A DNA stretch of 64,000 nt from Pseudoalteromonas sp. MM1 (GCF_030296835.1 NZ_AP027922.1:248001-312000); one strand, 5' to 3'. Positions 30,260 to 42,767 are shown, counted from the stretch's first letter. Notes: a model not told the origin generated them from the letters alone. Made by a program: numbers and translations.

Positions 30260-30365
30260 CCATTAAATTAAGCACTATGCCCTTATACAAGAGAGTAAAT
30301 GATTGGCATACGAAATAATAATGGAATTAATTAATTAGATTTTCATATGTGGGTATCTTTTAGGC

Positions 30366-30393
30366 TTGTGTTAATGATTTGCGTAAGTATAAT
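30366..30393 (+). promoter_or_regulatory. Promoter of the tRNA-Trp (secE-nusG) unit
   Basis: TTGTGT (30366-30371), 16-bp spacer, TATAAT (30388-30393), placing the start near 30400, just before the tRNA. The -35 is imperfect. Confidence 0.55.
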
Positions 30394-30408
30394 AGGCATC
30401 CACTTTGC

Positions 30409-30485
30409 AGGGGCGTAGTTCCAATTGGTAGAACAGCGGTCTCCAAAACCGACGGTTGGGAGTTCGAATCTCTCCGCCCCTGCCA
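30409..30485 (+). tRNA. trpT: tRNA-Trp (CCA anticodon)
   Basis: 77 nt including an encoded CCA end. The acceptor stem AGGGGCG pairs with CGCCCCT, the anticodon loop is CTCCAAA, and the T arm is GGGAG-TTCGAAT-CTCTC. It differs from E. coli tRNA-Trp mainly by one extra D-loop base and the G-A closing of the anticodon stem. It lies 132 bp upstream of secE and may be co-transcribed with secE-nusG. Confidence 0.96.
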
Positions 30486-30617
30486 TTTTTACTCATAAAT
30501 TGAGTAAGTCTGGGGTTAAAAATCGGTTTAAATAAGTCTGTTTTTAAGTTTAGATTTTAATGGATTAACCCTGCCGTTGTGTAGGGTTGTTGTGTCTGTA
30601 GTTAAGGTAATAATATT

Positions 30618-30995
30618 ATGAGCACGAATGTAGAAACACCATCAAGTGCGATGGAGTCGGTAAAGTGGTTAGTAGCAATCGCGCTACTTGCAGGCGCAGT
30701 TGTTGGTAATCACATGTTTGCAGATCAGTCTGTATTACTACGTGCAATTGGCGTTGTGGTTGCTATAGCAGCAGGTTTAGGTATTGCCTCGCAAACCGCT
30801 AAAGGCCGTGACTTTTTAGCATTTGCTAAAGAAGCACGCATCGAAGTACGTAAAGTTGTTTGGCCAACGCGTCAAGAAACTACCCACACGACATTAATCG
30901 TAATGGTTGCAACAGTGATTATGGCGCTTATCCTTTGGGGATTAGATGGCATTTTATTCCGCGCTGTAGGCTTTTTAACTGGATTGGAGATCTGA
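30618..30995 (+). CDS. secE: Preprotein translocase subunit SecE
   Basis: 125 residues, inner membrane, essential part of the SecYEG channel. Three transmembrane helices as in E. coli (127 residues): two near the N-terminus (~15-32, ~38-56) and the conserved third (~93-113). The hallmark amphipathic segment [17 protein letters not shown] (~76-92) precedes the third helix. Four bases separate it from nusG, the near-universal partner. Confidence 0.96.
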   Translation: MSTNVETPSSAMESVKWLVAIALLAGAVVGNHMFADQSVLLRAIGVVVAIAAGLGIASQTAKGRDFLAFAKEARIEVRKVVWPTRQETTHTTLIVMVATVIMALILWGLDGILFRAVGFLTGLEI

Positions 30996-30999
30996 TCCC

Positions 31000-31557
31000 A
31001 TGTCGGATGAGAACAAAGAAATTAAATTACGCTGGTACGTTGTACAAGCATTCTCTGGTTACGAAAAGCGTGTAGCGCAAACGTTATCAGAGCACATTAA
31101 AATTGAAGGTCTTGAAGAGAGCTTTGGTGAAATATTAGTACCAACAGAAGAAGTGGTTGAGATGCGCGCAGGTCAAAAGCGTAAATCTGAGCGTAAATTC
31201 TTCCCAGGTTACGTACTAGTACAAATGGACATGAACGATGCAAGCTGGCACTTAGTGAACAGCACTGAACGTGTAATGGGCTTTATTGGCGGTACTTCTG
31301 ACCGTCCAGCGCCTATTAGTTCTAAAGAAGCAGAACGCATTCTTAACCGCTTACAAGAGAACGCTGAAGCACCTAAACCAGCTACATTATTTGAGCCAGG
31401 TGAGGTTGTTCGTGTTACTGATGGTCCATTTGCTGACTTTAGCGGTGTTGTTGAAGAAGTTGACTACGAAAAGAGCCGCGTAAAAGTGTCGGTGCTTATT
31501 TTCGGTCGTTCTACACCGGTTGAACTTGAATTTGGTCAAGTTGAACAAGATAAGTAA
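31000..31557 (+). CDS. nusG: Transcription termination/antitermination protein NusG
   Basis: 185 residues (E. coli 181). The NGN domain ([17 protein letters not shown] at ~9-25, [11 protein letters not shown] at ~66-76) contacts RNA polymerase; the C-terminal KOW domain (~130-185, [24 protein letters not shown]) contacts Rho or ribosomal S10. Couples elongation with translation. Ends before a two-hairpin terminator region. Confidence 0.97.
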   Translation: MSDENKEIKLRWYVVQAFSGYEKRVAQTLSEHIKIEGLEESFGEILVPTEEVVEMRAGQKRKSERKFFPGYVLVQMDMNDASWHLVNSTERVMGFIGGTSDRPAPISSKEAERILNRLQENAEAPKPATLFEPGEVVRVTDGPFADFSGVVEEVDYEKSRVKVSVLIFGRSTPVELEFGQVEQDK

Positions 31558-31567
31558 TTGATTAAAA

Positions 31568-31647
31568 AAGCTTCGCCATTATTTACTTAAATTTTGGCAC
31601 GAAGCTTGAAAAAGGCCGCTGATTAACTTATAATCAGCGGCCTTTTT
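31568..31647 (+). terminator. nusG terminator, two hairpins
   Basis: Hairpin 1: AAGCTTCGCCA (31568-31578) with TGGC-A-CGAAGCTT (31596-31607), loop ~17. Hairpin 2, the real terminator: 12-bp stem GGCCGCTGATTA (31614-31625) with TAATCAGCGGCC (31631-31642), loop of five, then TTTTT. It separates secE-nusG from rplKA. Confidence 0.92.
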
Positions 31648-31770
31648 GTATTAAGGCAAAAATTTATTTTTGCTAGCAAAAAGTACGAAACCAATTTTTA
31701 AACTGGGAAGCCGTTAGAGTACGCGTCCTCGCGCGCACAAGGCTAAGACCCACCAAATGAGGTATTTATA

Positions 31771-32199
31771 ATGGCTAAAAAAGTTGAAGCTTTAATCAAG
31801 CTACAAGTTGCCGCTGGTATGGCTAATCCTAGTCCTCCAGTAGGTCCTGCACTAGGTCAACACGGTGTAAACATCATGGAATTCTGTAAAGCGTTTAACG
31901 CGCGTACAGAGTCTATCGAAAAAGGCGCTCCAGTTCCTGTAGTGATCTCTGTTTACGGTGACCGTTCATTTACGTTCGATATGAAAACGCCACCTGCTGC
32001 TTACTTACTTAAGAAAGCTGCTGGTATCAAATCAGGCTCAGGCCGTCCTAACACTGAAAAAGTAGGCACAGTAACTCGTGCTCAACTTGAAGAGATCGTT
32101 GAGACAAAACGAGCTGACCTTACAGCGGCTGATATGGACGCTGCGGTTCGCACTATCGCAGGTTCTGCGCGTGCGATGGGCTTGAACGTAGAGGACTAA
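31771..32199 (+). CDS. rplK: 50S ribosomal protein L11
   Basis: 142 residues, same length as E. coli L11. Binds 23S rRNA at the GTPase-associated centre and is needed for RelA activation. [21 protein letters not shown] (~21-41) is the N-terminal family signature; the RNA-binding C-terminal domain ends [15 protein letters not shown] palindrome GCAAAAAT-TT-ATTTTTGC at 31656-31673 lies in the upstream leader. Confidence 0.98.
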   Translation: MAKKVEALIKLQVAAGMANPSPPVGPALGQHGVNIMEFCKAFNARTESIEKGAPVPVVISVYGDRSFTFDMKTPPAAYLLKKAAGIKSGSGRPNTEKVGTVTRAQLEEIVETKRADLTAADMDAAVRTIAGSARAMGLNVED

Positions 32200-32202
32200 G
32201 AA

Positions 32203-32907
32203 ATGGCTAAATTAACTAAACGTATGCGTACTATCCGCGAAAAAGTGGAAGTAACTAAAGATTACGAAATCAATGAAGCAGTTGCTCTTTTAAAAGAGTT
32301 AGCGACAGCTAAATTCGTAGAAAGTGTTGACGTTGCTGTTAACCTTGGTATTGACGCTCGTAAATCTGACCAGAACGTTCGTGGTGCAACTGTACTACCT
32401 AACGGTACTGGCCGTGATGTTCGTGTTGCTGTATTCACTCAAGGCGCTAATGCAGAAGCTGCAAAAGAAGCCGGTGCTGAATTAGTAGGCATGGAAGATC
32501 TTGCTGAACTAGTTAAGAAAGGCGAGATGGATTTTGACGTTGTTGTTGCATCACCAGACGCTATGCGTGTTGTTGGTCAACTAGGTCAAATCTTAGGTCC
32601 ACGTGGTCTTATGCCTAACCCTAAAACTGGTACTGTAACACCTAACGTTGCAGAAGCAGTTAAAAATGCGAAAGCAGGTCAAGTACGTTACCGTAATGAC
32701 AAAAATGGTATCATCCATACTACTATCGGTAAGGTTGATTTCACTGCTGAGCAACTTCAACAAAACCTTGAAGCTCTAATTGTTGCGCTTAAGAAGGCTA
32801 AACCTTCTCAAGCTAAAGGTGTTTACGTTAAGAAAGTAACCATCTCTACAACAATGGGCGCAGGTGTTGCTGTTGACCAAAACACATTAAGCACAACTGT
32901 AGCTTAA
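32203..32907 (+). CDS. rplA: 50S ribosomal protein L1
   Basis: 234 residues, as in E. coli. Binds 23S rRNA at the L1 stalk and, in E. coli, represses translation of rplKA mRNA. Signature region [22 protein letters not shown] (~122-145). Three bases separate it from rplK, so the two genes are co-translated. Confidence 0.98.
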   Translation: MAKLTKRMRTIREKVEVTKDYEINEAVALLKELATAKFVESVDVAVNLGIDARKSDQNVRGATVLPNGTGRDVRVAVFTQGANAEAAKEAGAELVGMEDLAELVKKGEMDFDVVVASPDAMRVVGQLGQILGPRGLMPNPKTGTVTPNVAEAVKNAKAGQVRYRNDKNGIIHTTIGKVDFTAEQLQQNLEALIVALKKAKPSQAKGVYVKKVTISTTMGAGVAVDQNTLSTTVA

Positions 32908-32913
32908 TAAGTG

Positions 32914-32942
32914 TTTACATGGCGTGAAATTTGTACTATAAT
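32914..32942 (+). promoter_or_regulatory. Promoter of rplJL(-rpoBC)
   Basis: TTTACA (32914-32919), exactly 17 bp, TATAAT (32937-32942), starting six bases after the rplA stop. Corresponds to the E. coli PL10 position. Confidence 0.82.
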
Positions 32943-33229
32943 TTTGCGCCATTTTGTTGAATAATTTATTGTTTAACAAGTAAAGAATTCGGGTTGAAGT
33001 CCATAATTTCGCTAAGCTCTTGAGTGATGCGATAAATTGGGCTTCCGTCCAAGACCGTAGGCGGCTTCGGCCTTAATATTACCTACGTAGACGGTGTGAA
33101 TCCCCAGATAGATTTTTCCTAATCTCTTCTGGCTCTCGCCGTAAAAAGCATCTCTATCAGTTTGTTGATAGGGAAGAGTAAAACAGGGAAGCCGAGTGTC
33201 GGTGACCCATTAAACCAGGAGTAACACCC
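32943..33229 (+). promoter_or_regulatory. rplJ leader (L10 leader RNA region)
   Basis: About 280 nt of untranslated leader between the promoter and rplJ, with several stem-forming segments (for example GACCGTAGGCGGCTTCGGCC at ~33052-33071 and a TATCAG-TTTG-TTGATA hairpin at ~33156-33171) and the downstream GGAAGCCGAGTGTCGGTGACCC stretch. In gammaproteobacteria this leader binds the L10-L7/L12 complex for autogenous translational control. The class is assigned from position, length and structure potential. Confidence 0.75.
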
Positions 33230-33724
33230 ATGGCTTTAAATCTTCAAGGCAAAAAAGCAATTGTTGCTGAAGTCAACGAAGCAGCCAATGGTGCTCTTTC
33301 TGCAGTTGTTGCAGATTCTCGTGGTGTAGCAGTAGGCGCAATTACAGCCCTTCGTAAAGAAGCTCGTGAAGCTGGTGTATGGATGAAAGTTGTTCGTAAC
33401 ACTTTAGCAAAACGTGCTGTTGAAGGTACTGAATTTGAATGCCTATCTGATTCGTTAGTTGGTCCAAGCTTAATCGCTTTCTCATCAGAGCACCCAGGTG
33501 CTGCTGCGCGTATCTTCTCAGATTTCGCGAAAAAGAACGAGAAATTCGAAGTTAAAACGGCCGCTTTTGAAGGAAATGTTGTAGATGCAGCAATGCTTGC
33601 TACATTACCTACATACGATGAAGCTGTTGCACGCTTAATGAGCGCTATGAAAGAAGCGTCTGCTGGCAAATTGTGTAAAACAATTGAAGCAGTACGTGTA
33701 CAGAAAGAAGAGCAAGCTGCTTAA
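33230..33724 (+). CDS. rplJ: 50S ribosomal protein L10
   Basis: 164 residues (E. coli 165). Base of the ribosomal stalk; binds 23S rRNA with its N-terminal domain ([39 protein letters not shown], shortened here to its key ends at ~24 and ~62) and L7/L12 dimers through its C-terminal helix. Strong Shine-Dalgarno CCAGGAGTAAC. First gene of the rplJL-rpoBC group. Confidence 0.97.
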   Translation: MALNLQGKKAIVAEVNEAANGALSAVVADSRGVAVGAITALRKEAREAGVWMKVVRNTLAKRAVEGTEFECLSDSLVGPSLIAFSSEHPGAAARIFSDFAKKNEKFEVKTAAFEGNVVDAAMLATLPTYDEAVARLMSAMKEASAGKLCKTIEAVRVQKEEQAA

Positions 33725-33800
33725 TTTTAAGCTGTTCAACCTCCCTTTCGGTGTAAAATTTATTTGGACCTAGAGTCCGTTAATTATTAGGAAATTTGTA

Positions 33801-34163
33801 ATGTCTGTAACTAAAGACCAAATCCTTGACGCAATTGCTGAAATGTCAGTAATGGACGTTGTTGCTCTTGTTGAAGCAATGGAAGAAAAATTCGGCGTAA
33901 CTGCTGCAGCTGCTATGGTAGCAGGTCCTGCTGCTGAAGCTGCTGAAGAGAAAACTGAATTTGACGTAATCCTTACTGGCGCTGGCGCTAACAAGGTTGC
34001 GGCAATCAAAGCTGTACGTAGCGCAACTGGCCTAGGCCTTAAAGAAGCGAAAGCGCTTGTTGAAGCTGCTCCTGCACCTATCAAAGAAGGTGTATCTAAA
34101 GAAGAAGCTGAAGCACTTCAAAAAGACCTTACTGAAGCTGGTGCTGAAGTTGAGGTTAAGTAA
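33801..34163 (+). CDS. rplL: 50S ribosomal protein L7/L12
   Basis: 120 residues, as usual. The N-terminal dimerisation domain (~1-35) and the Ala/Glu-rich hinge (~36-52) are followed by the factor-binding C-terminal domain with [20 protein letters not shown] (~65-84). Recruits EF-Tu and EF-G. Followed by the attenuator-like terminator at 34205-34235. Confidence 0.98.
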   Translation: MSVTKDQILDAIAEMSVMDVVALVEAMEEKFGVTAAAAMVAGPAAEAAEEKTEFDVILTGAGANKVAAIKAVRSATGLGLKEAKALVEAAPAPIKEGVSKEEAEALQKDLTEAGAEVEVK

Positions 34164-34204
34164 TCTAGCTCACGCTAGGTTCGCTGCCTGAGTAATCAGG
34201 CAAG

Positions 34205-34235
34205 GGCTGGTGATTATTTAATCACCGGCCTTTTT
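34205..34235 (+). terminator. rplL-rpoB attenuator
   Basis: Stem GGCTGGTGATTA (34205-34216) with TAATCACCGGCC (34219-34230), one T-G wobble, then TTTTT. As in E. coli, partial termination here would lower rpoBC relative to rplJL expression; 200 bp of further leader precedes rpoB. Confidence 0.88.
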
Positions 34236-34435
34236 GCGCTATAGAGTTATGTATTCCTGTAGCTCAAATAAAATCTAATTTTCTCTTTACTTTCAACGCT
34301 TTATAGTTTGCTAGTGTTGTTAAGGCGGAGTTGATTAGAACAACAATTAAATGTTGTAAATCTTGGCATAGATGCCAGTTAAGTCTGTTCTTACAAGAAC
34401 AGGTCGGGTCAAAGATCAGCAAGCTGAGGAACCCC

Positions 34436-37400
34436 ATGGCTTACTCTTATTCTGAAAAGAAACGTATCCGTAAGGATTTTGGTAAACGTCCACAAGTTTT
34501 GGATATACCTTTCTTACTGTCAACACAGTTAGAATCGTTTAAAAAATTCTTAGTCCCAGACGCTGATGGCGATCATGGTTTGGAAGCAGCCTTCCGTTCT
34601 GTGTTCCCTATTAAAAGCTACTCGGGAAATTCTGAGCTTCAATACGTAAGTTATCGTATTGGTGAGCCAGTATTCGATGTAAAAGAATGTCAAATTCGCG
34701 GTGTGACTTATTCTGCTCCACTTCGCGTGAAACTGCGTCTTGTAGTTATGGACAAAGAAGCTCCAGGCACAGTTAAAGACATTAAAGAGCAAGAAGTTTA
34801 CATGGGCGAAATTCCGCTCATGACTGATACCGGTACTTTTGTAATCAATGGTACAGAGCGTGTTATCGTTTCTCAGCTACACCGTAGCCCTGGTGTATTC
34901 TTTGATAACGACCGCGGTAAAACCCATTCATCGGGTAAAGTATTATATAACGCACGCGTTATTCCTTACCGTGGTTCATGGTTAGACTTCGAATTTGATG
35001 CAAAAGATAACTTATATGTACGTATAGACCGTCGTCGTAAATTACCGGCGTCTATTATCTTACGTGCACTTGAGTACTCTAGCGAAGAAATCTTAGATAT
35101 GTTCTTCGACACCACTGCGTTTGAAGTAACTGACGGTAAAGTTCTTATGGAGCTTGTGCCTTCACGTTTACGTGGTGAAACTGCCGCTTTTGATATCAAA
35201 GGCGAAGACGGTGAAGTACTTGTTGAAAGCGGTCGTCGTATTACGGCACGCCACATCAAGAGCATCGAGAAAAAAGGCATTAATCAATTAGAAGTACCAC
35301 ATGAGTACATCATTGGCCGTATTGTAGCTAAAAACTATGTTGATGAATCAACAGGTGAAGTTATTGCAAACGCTAATGACGAGCTATCACTAGAGTTGAT
35401 GGCTGAATTGGTTAAAGCAGGTCACACTAAAATTGATACGTTATACATCAATGAAGTGGACAGCGGCGCTTACATGTCAAATACATTGAATATTGACTCG
35501 TCAAGCAACCGTTTAGAAGCATTAGTAGAAATTTATCGCATGATGCGCCCAGGCGAGCCACCGACGAAAGACGCGGCTGAAGCCTTATTTGAGAACTTAT
35601 TCTTCTCAGAAGAACGTTATGACTTATCTACTGTAGGTCGTATGAAGTTCAATAGCCGTGTTGGTTATGATACTGACACAGGCCCAGGCACATTAAGCAA
35701 AGAAGACATCGTAGCTGTTATGAAAGTATTAATTGCTATTCGTAACGGTCAAGGCGATGTTGATGATATTGACCACTTAGGCAACCGTCGTATCCGTAGT
35801 GTTGGCGAAATGGCTGAGAACCAATTCCGTGTTGGTCTAGTACGTGTAGAACGTGCTGTACGTGAGCGTTTAAGCTTAGGTGACCTTGACGCGATCATGC
35901 CACAAGACCTTATTAACGCTAAGCCTATTTCGGCAGCAGTTAAAGAGTTCTTCGGCTCGTCTCAGTTATCACAGTTTATGGACCAAAATAACCCGCTATC
36001 AGAAGTAACGCACAAACGTCGTATTTCTGCATTAGGCCCGGGTGGTCTTACGCGTGAGCGCGCTGGCTTTGAAGTACGTGACGTTCACGTAACTCACTAT
36101 GGTCGCGTATGTCCAATCGAGACGCCTGAGGGTCCAAACATCGGTCTAATTAACTCGTTATCTACGTACGCACGTACAAATGATTACGGTTTCTTAGAAA
36201 CACCTTACCGTAAAGTGGTAGACGGTGTTGTAACTGATGAAGTTGATTATTTATCAGCCATTGAAGAAGGTCAGTTTGTTATCGCACAGGCGAACTCAAA
36301 CTTAACTGAAACCAATGAATTTGTTGATGAACTTATTCCGTGTCGTCACAAAGGTGAATCAACCTTTATGGGTCGCATGGATCAGCAATATATGGATGTA
36401 TCACCACAACAGGTGATCTCTGTAGCGGCAGCACTTATCCCGTTCTTAGAACACGATGATGCTAACCGTGCATTGATGGGTTCAAACATGCAACGTCAAG
36501 CAGTACCAACATTGAAAGCGGATAAGCCGTTAGTAGGTACAGGTATTGAGTTAACACTAGCGAAAGACTCTGGTGTAACTATTGTTGCTAAACGTGGTGG
36601 TGAAGTAATGTACGCCGATGCAAGTCGCATCGTTGTAAACGTACATGACGATGAGCGTATTCCTGGTGAAGCGGGCATCGACATTTACAACCTTACTAAA
36701 TACACACGTTCTAACCAAAATACATGTATTAACCAAAAACCAACGTGCATGGTTGGTGAACCGGTTACTCGTGGCGACGTGTTAGCAGATGGTCCTTCGA
36801 CTGACTTAGGTGACTTAGCCCTTGGTCAAAACCTTCGCGTGGCATTCATGCCATGGAACGGTTATAACTTCGAGGATTCAATCTTACTATCAGAGCGCGT
36901 AGTTGAAGAAGATCGTCTAACGACTATCCACATTCAAGAACTACAGTGTGTTGCCCGTGATACTAAATTAGGTCCTGAAGAGATCACTGCAGATATCCCG
37001 AATGTGGGTGAGTCTGCGCTAGGCAAGCTTGATGAATCAGGCGTTGTTTATATCGGTGCTGAAGTTAAAGGCGGCGATATCCTAGTAGGTAAAGTGACTC
37101 CGAAAGGCGAGACGCAATTAACACCTGAAGAGAAGCTACTGCGTGCTATCTTCGGTGAAAAAGCGTCTGACGTTAAAGACAGCTCTTTACGTGTACCAAA
37201 CTCTGTAACTGGTACTGTAATTGACGTACAAGTTTTCACCCGTGATGGTGTTGAAAAAGATAAGCGTGCGTTAGAAGTTGAAGATATGCAGCTTCGCGAA
37301 GCGAAGAAAGACTTCAACGAAGAGTTCCGTATTCTAGAAGCTGGTGTACTAGACCGTGCTCGCAAGTTACTTGCAGCAGCAGGCTTCGACGAAAACAACT

Positions 37401-38461
37401 TAGCGTCACTAAATGCTGAAAAGCTACTTACTCAAAGCCTTGCAGAAGAAGACAAGCAAGCTGAACTTGAGCAACTAGCTGCACAGTACGATGAGCTTAA
37501 AGCTGAATACGATAAGAAGTTTGAAAACAAACGTCGTAAAATTACTCAAGGTGATGACTTAGCACCAGGCGTACTTAAGATTGTTAAAGTATACCTAGCT
37601 GTTAAACGTCGTATCCAACCGGGTGATAAAATGGCGGGTCGTCACGGTAACAAAGGTGTTATCTCGACTATCGTACCAGTAGAAGATATGCCATACGATG
37701 ATAAAGGTCGTACGGTAGATATCGTACTAAACCCACTAGGTGTACCATCACGTATGAACATCGGTCAGATCCTTGAAACACATATGGGTCTAGCTGCACG
37801 TGGTATTGGTGAGCGCTTAGAGGAAATGATGAAGGAACAACGTGAGCTGCATGAGCTACGTGAATTCATCAAGCAAGCTTACGAAATCGGTGAATCTCGT
37901 CAAGAAGTAGATATTGCTAGCTTCTCTGATGATGAAATTCGTCGTCTGGCTGAAAACTTAAAAGGTGGTTTACCAATCGCAACTCCGGCATTTGATGGCG
38001 CGAAAGAAGACGAAATCAAAGACATGCTAGAGCTTGGTGGCTACCCAAGAAGTGGTCAGGTTACACTCTATGATGGCCGTACTGGCGATCAGTTTGAACG
38101 TCAAGTAACTGTTGGTTACATGTACATGCTTAAACTTAACCACTTGGTTGACGATAAGATGCACGCGCGTTCAACTGGTTCTTACAGCCTTGTTACTCAG
38201 CAGCCGCTGGGTGGTAAAGCACAGTTCGGTGGCCAGCGTTTTGGTGAGATGGAAGTATGGGCACTTGAAGCTTACGGTGCTGCTTACACGCTACAAGAAA
38301 TGCTAACAGTGAAATCGGATGACGTGAACGGTCGTACTAAGATGTATAAAAACATCGTTGATGGTAACCATAAGATGGAACCAGGTATGCCAGAATCGTT
38401 CAACGTATTGTTGAAAGAAATCCGCTCATTGGGTATCAACATCGAGTTGGAAGAAAATTAA
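34436..38461 (+). CDS. rpoB: DNA-directed RNA polymerase subunit beta
   Basis: 1341 residues (E. coli 1342), from the ATG at 34436 preceded by GCTGAGGA; the frame is open upstream to 34331 but that part is leader. The rifampicin region reads [28 protein letters not shown]: the residues equivalent to E. coli Asp516, His526 and Ser531 are unchanged, so no classical resistance change. The C-terminal half carries [12 protein letters not shown] and the ENLKGG region of the catalytic core. Forms the core enzyme with beta', alpha and omega. Co-transcribed with rpoC, 104 bp downstream. Confidence 0.98.
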   Translation: MAYSYSEKKRIRKDFGKRPQVLDIPFLLSTQLESFKKFLVPDADGDHGLEAAFRSVFPIKSYSGNSELQYVSYRIGEPVFDVKECQIRGVTYSAPLRVKLRLVVMDKEAPGTVKDIKEQEVYMGEIPLMTDTGTFVINGTERVIVSQLHRSPGVFFDNDRGKTHSSGKVLYNARVIPYRGSWLDFEFDAKDNLYVRIDRRRKLPASIILRALEYSSEEILDMFFDTTAFEVTDGKVLMELVPSRLRGETAAFDIKGEDGEVLVESGRRITARHIKSIEKKGINQLEVPHEYIIGRIVAKNYVDESTGEVIANANDELSLELMAELVKAGHTKIDTLYINEVDSGAYMSNTLNIDSSSNRLEALVEIYRMMRPGEPPTKDAAEALFENLFFSEERYDLSTVGRMKFNSRVGYDTDTGPGTLSKEDIVAVMKVLIAIRNGQGDVDDIDHLGNRRIRSVGEMAENQFRVGLVRVERAVRERLSLGDLDAIMPQDLINAKPISAAVKEFFGSSQLSQFMDQNNPLSEVTHKRRISALGPGGLTRERAGFEVRDVHVTHYGRVCPIETPEGPNIGLINSLSTYARTNDYGFLETPYRKVVDGVVTDEVDYLSAIEEGQFVIAQANSNLTETNEFVDELIPCRHKGESTFMGRMDQQYMDVSPQQVISVAAALIPFLEHDDANRALMGSNMQRQAVPTLKADKPLVGTGIELTLAKDSGVTIVAKRGGEVMYADASRIVVNVHDDERIPGEAGIDIYNLTKYTRSNQNTCINQKPTCMVGEPVTRGDVLADGPSTDLGDLALGQNLRVAFMPWNGYNFEDSILLSERVVEEDRLTTIHIQELQCVARDTKLGPEEITADIPNVGESALGKLDESGVVYIGAEVKGGDILVGKVTPKGETQLTPEEKLLRAIFGEKASDVKDSSLRVPNSVTGTVIDVQVFTRDGVEKDKRALEVEDMQLREAKKDFNEEFRILEAGVLDRARKLLAAAGFDENNLASLNAEKLLTQSLAEEDKQAELEQLAAQYDELKAEYDKKFENKRRKITQGDDLAPGVLKIVKVYLAVKRRIQPGDKMAGRHGNKGVISTIVPVEDMPYDDKGRTVDIVLNPLGVPSRMNIGQILETHMGLAARGIGERLEEMMKEQRELHELREFIKQAYEIGESRQEVDIASFSDDEIRRLAENLKGGLPIATPAFDGAKEDEIKDMLELGGYPRSGQVTLYDGRTGDQFERQVTVGYMYMLKLNHLVDDKMHARSTGSYSLVTQQPLGGKAQFGGQRFGEMEVWALEAYGAAYTLQEMLTVKSDDVNGRTKMYKNIVDGNHKMEPGMPESFNVLLKEIRSLGINIELEEN

Positions 38462-38565
38462 GCCAATTAGATGCTGCAGTTAATCCTGCAGCATCTGTTA
38501 CGGCTGAATAGAATGTAGGGGCGAGGTTATCCGCCCTCAAGATTAACTCCGACAGGAGAGCTAAG

Positions 38566-41500
38566 GTGAAAGACTTACTTAAGTTTCTGAAGCAACAAAA
38601 TAAGACCGAAGAATTCGATGCAATTCGCATTGGTCTTGCTTCACCAGACATGGTTCGTTCATGGTCATACGGTGAAGTAAAGAAACCTGAGACTATTAAC
38701 TACCGTACTTTCAAGCCTGAGCGCGATGGCTTATTCTGTGCCCGTATTTTCGGCCCAGTGAAAGATTATGAGTGTTTATGTGGTAAATATAAACGCCTTA
38801 AACACCGTGGTGTGATCTGTGAGAAGTGTGGCGTTGAAGTTACACTTACAAAAGTGCGTCGTGATCGTATGGGTCATATCGACCTTGCGAGCCCAGTAGC
38901 ACATATATGGTTTTTAAAATCATTACCGTCTCGTATTGGCTTAATGCTTGATATGACACTTCGTGATATTGAACGTGTTCTTTACTTCGAGTCATTCGTA
39001 GTAACTGAGCCTGGTATGACAACGCTTGAGCGTGGTCAATTATTAGGTGAAGAAGAATACCTAGATGCACTTGAAGAGCACGGTGATGAGTTTGAAGCGA
39101 AGATGGGTGCAGAAGCAGTATTAGACTTGCTTCGTGAACTTGATCTTGGCCAACTAATTGCAGAAATGCGTGAAGAGTTACCAACAATTAACTCTGAAAC
39201 TAAGCGTAAGAAGATCACTAAGCGTCTTAAGTTAATGGAATCGTTCCACCAATCAGGTAATAACCCTGAGTGGATGATCATGACAGTACTTCCAGTATTG
39301 CCACCTGATCTACGTCCATTAGTACCACTAGACGGTGGTCGTTTTGCGACATCTGATCTAAATGACCTTTACCGTCGTGTTATTAACCGTAATAACCGTC
39401 TTAAACGTCTATTAGATTTAGCTGCACCAGATATTATCGTACGCAACGAAAAACGTATGTTACAAGAAGCGGTAGATGCGCTACTTGATAACGGTCGTCG
39501 TGGTCGTGCAATTACAGGTTCTAACAAGCGTCCGCTTAAATCTCTTGCTGATATGATCAAGGGTAAGCAAGGTCGTTTCCGTCAGAACTTACTTGGTAAG
39601 CGTGTAGATTACTCTGGCCGTTCTGTAATCACGGTTGGTCCTACACTTAAGCTTCACCAATGTGGTCTTCCTAAGAAGATGGCACTTGAGCTATTCAAAC
39701 CATTTATTTATGGCAAATTAGAACGTCGCGGCATGGCTACGACAATCAAAGCTGCTAAGAAAATGGTAGAGCGCGAAGTAGCGGAAGTATGGGATGTACT
39801 AGACGAAGTAATTCGTGAACACCCAGTATTACTTAACCGTGCACCTACACTTCACCGTTTAGGTATCCAAGCGTTCGAACCTGTACTAATTGAAGGTAAA
39901 GCAATCCATTTACACCCATTAGTATGTGCGGCTTACAACGCCGACTTCGATGGTGACCAAATGGCGGTACACGTACCGTTAACGCTTGAAGCTCAGTTAG
40001 AAGCTCGTGCACTAATGATGTCTACTAACAACATTCTATCTCCAGCGAATGGTGAGCCAATCATCGTTCCTTCACAGGATGTTGTATTAGGTCTTTACTA
40101 CATGACGCGCGATCGCATTAATGCGAAAGGCGAAGGCATTGTATTTAAAGATCCTAAAGAAGCAGAAAAAGCATACCGTAGTGGTAACGCAGAACTTCAC
40201 GCGCGCGTTAAAGTGCGTATTAGTCAGTCAATCACTAACGAAGCAGGTGTTGTTGAAGACACTGTAACGCTTATCGACACAACTGTTGGTCGTGCAATTC
40301 TGTCTTTAATTTTACCTAAAGGCATGCCGTTTGAGTCAATCAACCAAGCATTAGGTAAAAAGCAGATTTCTGGCTTATTAAACGAGTGTTACCGTCGTCT
40401 AGGTCTTAAAGACACAGTTGTGTTTGCTGACCAAGTTATGTACACCGGTTTCCACTACGCAATGAAGTCAGGTGTTTCAATTGGTATCGATGACTTAGTT
40501 ATCCCACCAGTTAAAGCATCAATCATTGAATCAGCGGAAGCTGAAGTAACTGAAATCAACCAACAATTCCAATCAGGTCTTGTAACGGCTGGTGAAAAGT
40601 ACAATAAAGTTATCGATATCTGGTCACGTGTAAATGAAAACTTATCACGTGAAATGATGGCCAACTTGTCAAAAGACACGGTTATCAATGCTAAAGGTGA
40701 AGAAGAAGAGCAACCGTCATTTAACTCAGTGTTTATGATGGCCGACTCAGGTGCTCGTGGTAGTGCCGCTCAGATCCGTCAGCTAGCAGGTATGCGTGGT
40801 CTAATGGCACGTCCAGATGGTTCAATCATCGAGACGCCAATCACGGCTAACTTCCGTGAAGGTCTAAACGTACTACAGTACTTCATCTCAACGCACGGTG
40901 CGCGTAAAGGTCTTGCCGATACAGCACTTAAAACAGCTAACTCAGGTTACCTAACGCGTCGTCTAGTAGACGTTGCACAAGATTTGGTAATCAACGAAGA
41001 CGACTGTGGCACAGAAGATGGCTTAACAATGAAACCGCTTATTGAAGGTGGTGACGTTGTAGAAGCGCTTCGTGAACGTGTACTAGGTCGTGTTGTCGCT
41101 GAGCCTGTGCTTATTCCTAATACAGACACTGTATTAGTAGAGCGTAACGTTATGCTTGATGAAAAACTGTGTGACCTTTTAGAAGAGCACTCAGTAGATG
41201 AAGTTCGCGTACGTTCTGTTATCACCTGTGATAACGACTTTGGTGTATGTGCTAAGTGTTATGGTCGTGACCTTGCACGTGGTCATATCATCAACGCAGG
41301 TGAATCAGTAGGTGTTATCGCGGCACAATCAATCGGTGAGCCGGGTACACAGCTTACGATGCGTACATTCCACATCGGTGGTGCGGCATCAAGAGCATCA
41401 GCTGAAAACAATGTACAAGTTAAAACTGACGGTACGTTAAAACTACATAACGCTAAGTATGTACTTAATACCGACGGTAAGATTGTAATTACTTCACGTT

Positions 41501-42738
41501 CAACTGAAATCACTATCATTGATAGCTTCGGTCGTGAAAAAGAGCGTTATAAAGTACCTTACGGTGCGGTACTAACAGTACAAGACAATGCAGAAGTTCA
41601 AGGTAACGACATCGTTGCTACTTGGGACCCGCATAGTCACCCAATCGTTCTTGAGCATAAGTCAAAAATCTCGTTCAGCGATGTTGATGACTCAAATACT
41701 GAAGCACAAACTGATGAACTAACCGGCTTAACCCGTGTAGTTGTTAAAGACCTTGCTAAAGTAAATGCGAAAGAGCCTAAGCTTATCATCGAAAGTGAAG
41801 AGCGCGGCTTGCAAGAAACACGTCTACCTTCATTCACTACGATTGAAGTGACAGATGGCGTTACAGCAAACCCAGGTGACGTACTTGCACGTATTCCGCA
41901 AGAAGGTTCGAAAACTCGTGATATCACGGGTGGTCTACCACGCGTAGCCGACTTATTTGAAGCACGTAAGCCAAAAGATCCAGCTATCTTAGCTGAAATC
42001 ACAGGTACTATTAGTTTCGGTAAGGAAACTAAAGGTAAGAAACGTTTAGTTATTACACCTGCTGAAGGCGATCATTACGAAGAAATGATTCCTAAGTGGC
42101 GTCAACTTAACGTGTTTGAAGGTGAGCAAGTGTCTAAAGGTGAAGTTATCGCCGATGGTCCTGAATCACCACATGACATCTTACGCCTACGTGGTGTGAC
42201 TCATGTTGCTAACTACATTGTTAACGAAGTGCAAGAGGTTTACCGTTTGCAGGGCGTTAAGATCAATGATAAGCACATTGAAACAATTATCCGTCAAATG
42301 CTACGTAAATGTACCATCCTTGACGGCGGTGATACTGAGTTCTTAGCGGGTGAGCAAATTGAAGTAGCTCGCGTTAATATCGCTAATCGTGACCTTGAAA
42401 AACAAGGTAAGATCCCAGCGAAGTTTGAAATACAACTTATGGGTATCACGAAAGCATCACTTGCAACAGAATCTTTCATCTCAGCAGCGTCTTTCCAAGA
42501 AACAACACGTGTTCTTACAGATGCCGCAGTGAATGGTAAGAGCGATGAGCTTCGTGGTCTGAAAGAAAACGTAATTGTGGGTCGTCTGATCCCAGCCGGT
42601 ACTGGCTTTGCGTATCACCAAGACCGTATGGCTCGCCGCAAGCAGAGTGAAGTTGTTGAAGAGCAAACAGTAAGTGCGGAAGAGGCAACTCAAGCACTAA
42701 CTGATGCCCTAAACGCAGATTTATCTGGAAATCAATAA
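38566..42738 (+). CDS. rpoC: DNA-directed RNA polymerase subunit beta'
   Basis: 1390 residues (E. coli 1407). Starts with GTG (GTGAAAGACTTA), as in E. coli, with CAGGAGAGCTAAG upstream. N-terminal zinc ribbon with [13 protein letters not shown] and CEKCG (~70-88), the catalytic magnesium motif [12 protein letters not shown] near residue 460, the bridge-helix/trigger-loop region and the second zinc site ([19 protein letters not shown]). The beta'-insert region near 1100-1300 is present as in other gammaproteobacteria. Followed by two hairpins and the rpsL promoter. Confidence 0.98.
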   Translation: MKDLLKFLKQQNKTEEFDAIRIGLASPDMVRSWSYGEVKKPETINYRTFKPERDGLFCARIFGPVKDYECLCGKYKRLKHRGVICEKCGVEVTLTKVRRDRMGHIDLASPVAHIWFLKSLPSRIGLMLDMTLRDIERVLYFESFVVTEPGMTTLERGQLLGEEEYLDALEEHGDEFEAKMGAEAVLDLLRELDLGQLIAEMREELPTINSETKRKKITKRLKLMESFHQSGNNPEWMIMTVLPVLPPDLRPLVPLDGGRFATSDLNDLYRRVINRNNRLKRLLDLAAPDIIVRNEKRMLQEAVDALLDNGRRGRAITGSNKRPLKSLADMIKGKQGRFRQNLLGKRVDYSGRSVITVGPTLKLHQCGLPKKMALELFKPFIYGKLERRGMATTIKAAKKMVEREVAEVWDVLDEVIREHPVLLNRAPTLHRLGIQAFEPVLIEGKAIHLHPLVCAAYNADFDGDQMAVHVPLTLEAQLEARALMMSTNNILSPANGEPIIVPSQDVVLGLYYMTRDRINAKGEGIVFKDPKEAEKAYRSGNAELHARVKVRISQSITNEAGVVEDTVTLIDTTVGRAILSLILPKGMPFESINQALGKKQISGLLNECYRRLGLKDTVVFADQVMYTGFHYAMKSGVSIGIDDLVIPPVKASIIESAEAEVTEINQQFQSGLVTAGEKYNKVIDIWSRVNENLSREMMANLSKDTVINAKGEEEEQPSFNSVFMMADSGARGSAAQIRQLAGMRGLMARPDGSIIETPITANFREGLNVLQYFISTHGARKGLADTALKTANSGYLTRRLVDVAQDLVINEDDCGTEDGLTMKPLIEGGDVVEALRERVLGRVVAEPVLIPNTDTVLVERNVMLDEKLCDLLEEHSVDEVRVRSVITCDNDFGVCAKCYGRDLARGHIINAGESVGVIAAQSIGEPGTQLTMRTFHIGGAASRASAENNVQVKTDGTLKLHNAKYVLNTDGKIVITSRSTEITIIDSFGREKERYKVPYGAVLTVQDNAEVQGNDIVATWDPHSHPIVLEHKSKISFSDVDDSNTEAQTDELTGLTRVVVKDLAKVNAKEPKLIIESEERGLQETRLPSFTTIEVTDGVTANPGDVLARIPQEGSKTRDITGGLPRVADLFEARKPKDPAILAEITGTISFGKETKGKKRLVITPAEGDHYEEMIPKWRQLNVFEGEQVSKGEVIADGPESPHDILRLRGVTHVANYIVNEVQEVYRLQGVKINDKHIETIIRQMLRKCTILDGGDTEFLAGEQIEVARVNIANRDLEKQGKIPAKFEIQLMGITKASLATESFISAASFQETTRVLTDAAVNGKSDELRGLKENVIVGRLIPAGTGFAYHQDRMARRKQSEVVEEQTVSAEEATQALTDALNADLSGNQ

Positions 42739-42767
42739 ACTCTTATTAATCAATAGATTAATTAATC

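Noticed and set aside
34331..34435. N-terminal extension of RpoB
   Set aside because: The frame is open, but the conserved N-terminus [13 protein letters not shown] and its ribosome-binding site start at 34436.
34436..38461. Possible rifampicin-resistance change in rpoB
   Set aside because: The residues equivalent to Asp516, His526 and Ser531 of E. coli are unchanged.
38846..42697. Numerous antisense frames within rpoC
   Set aside because: They arise from the biased codon use of a highly expressed gene and lack ribosome-binding sites or recognisable domains.
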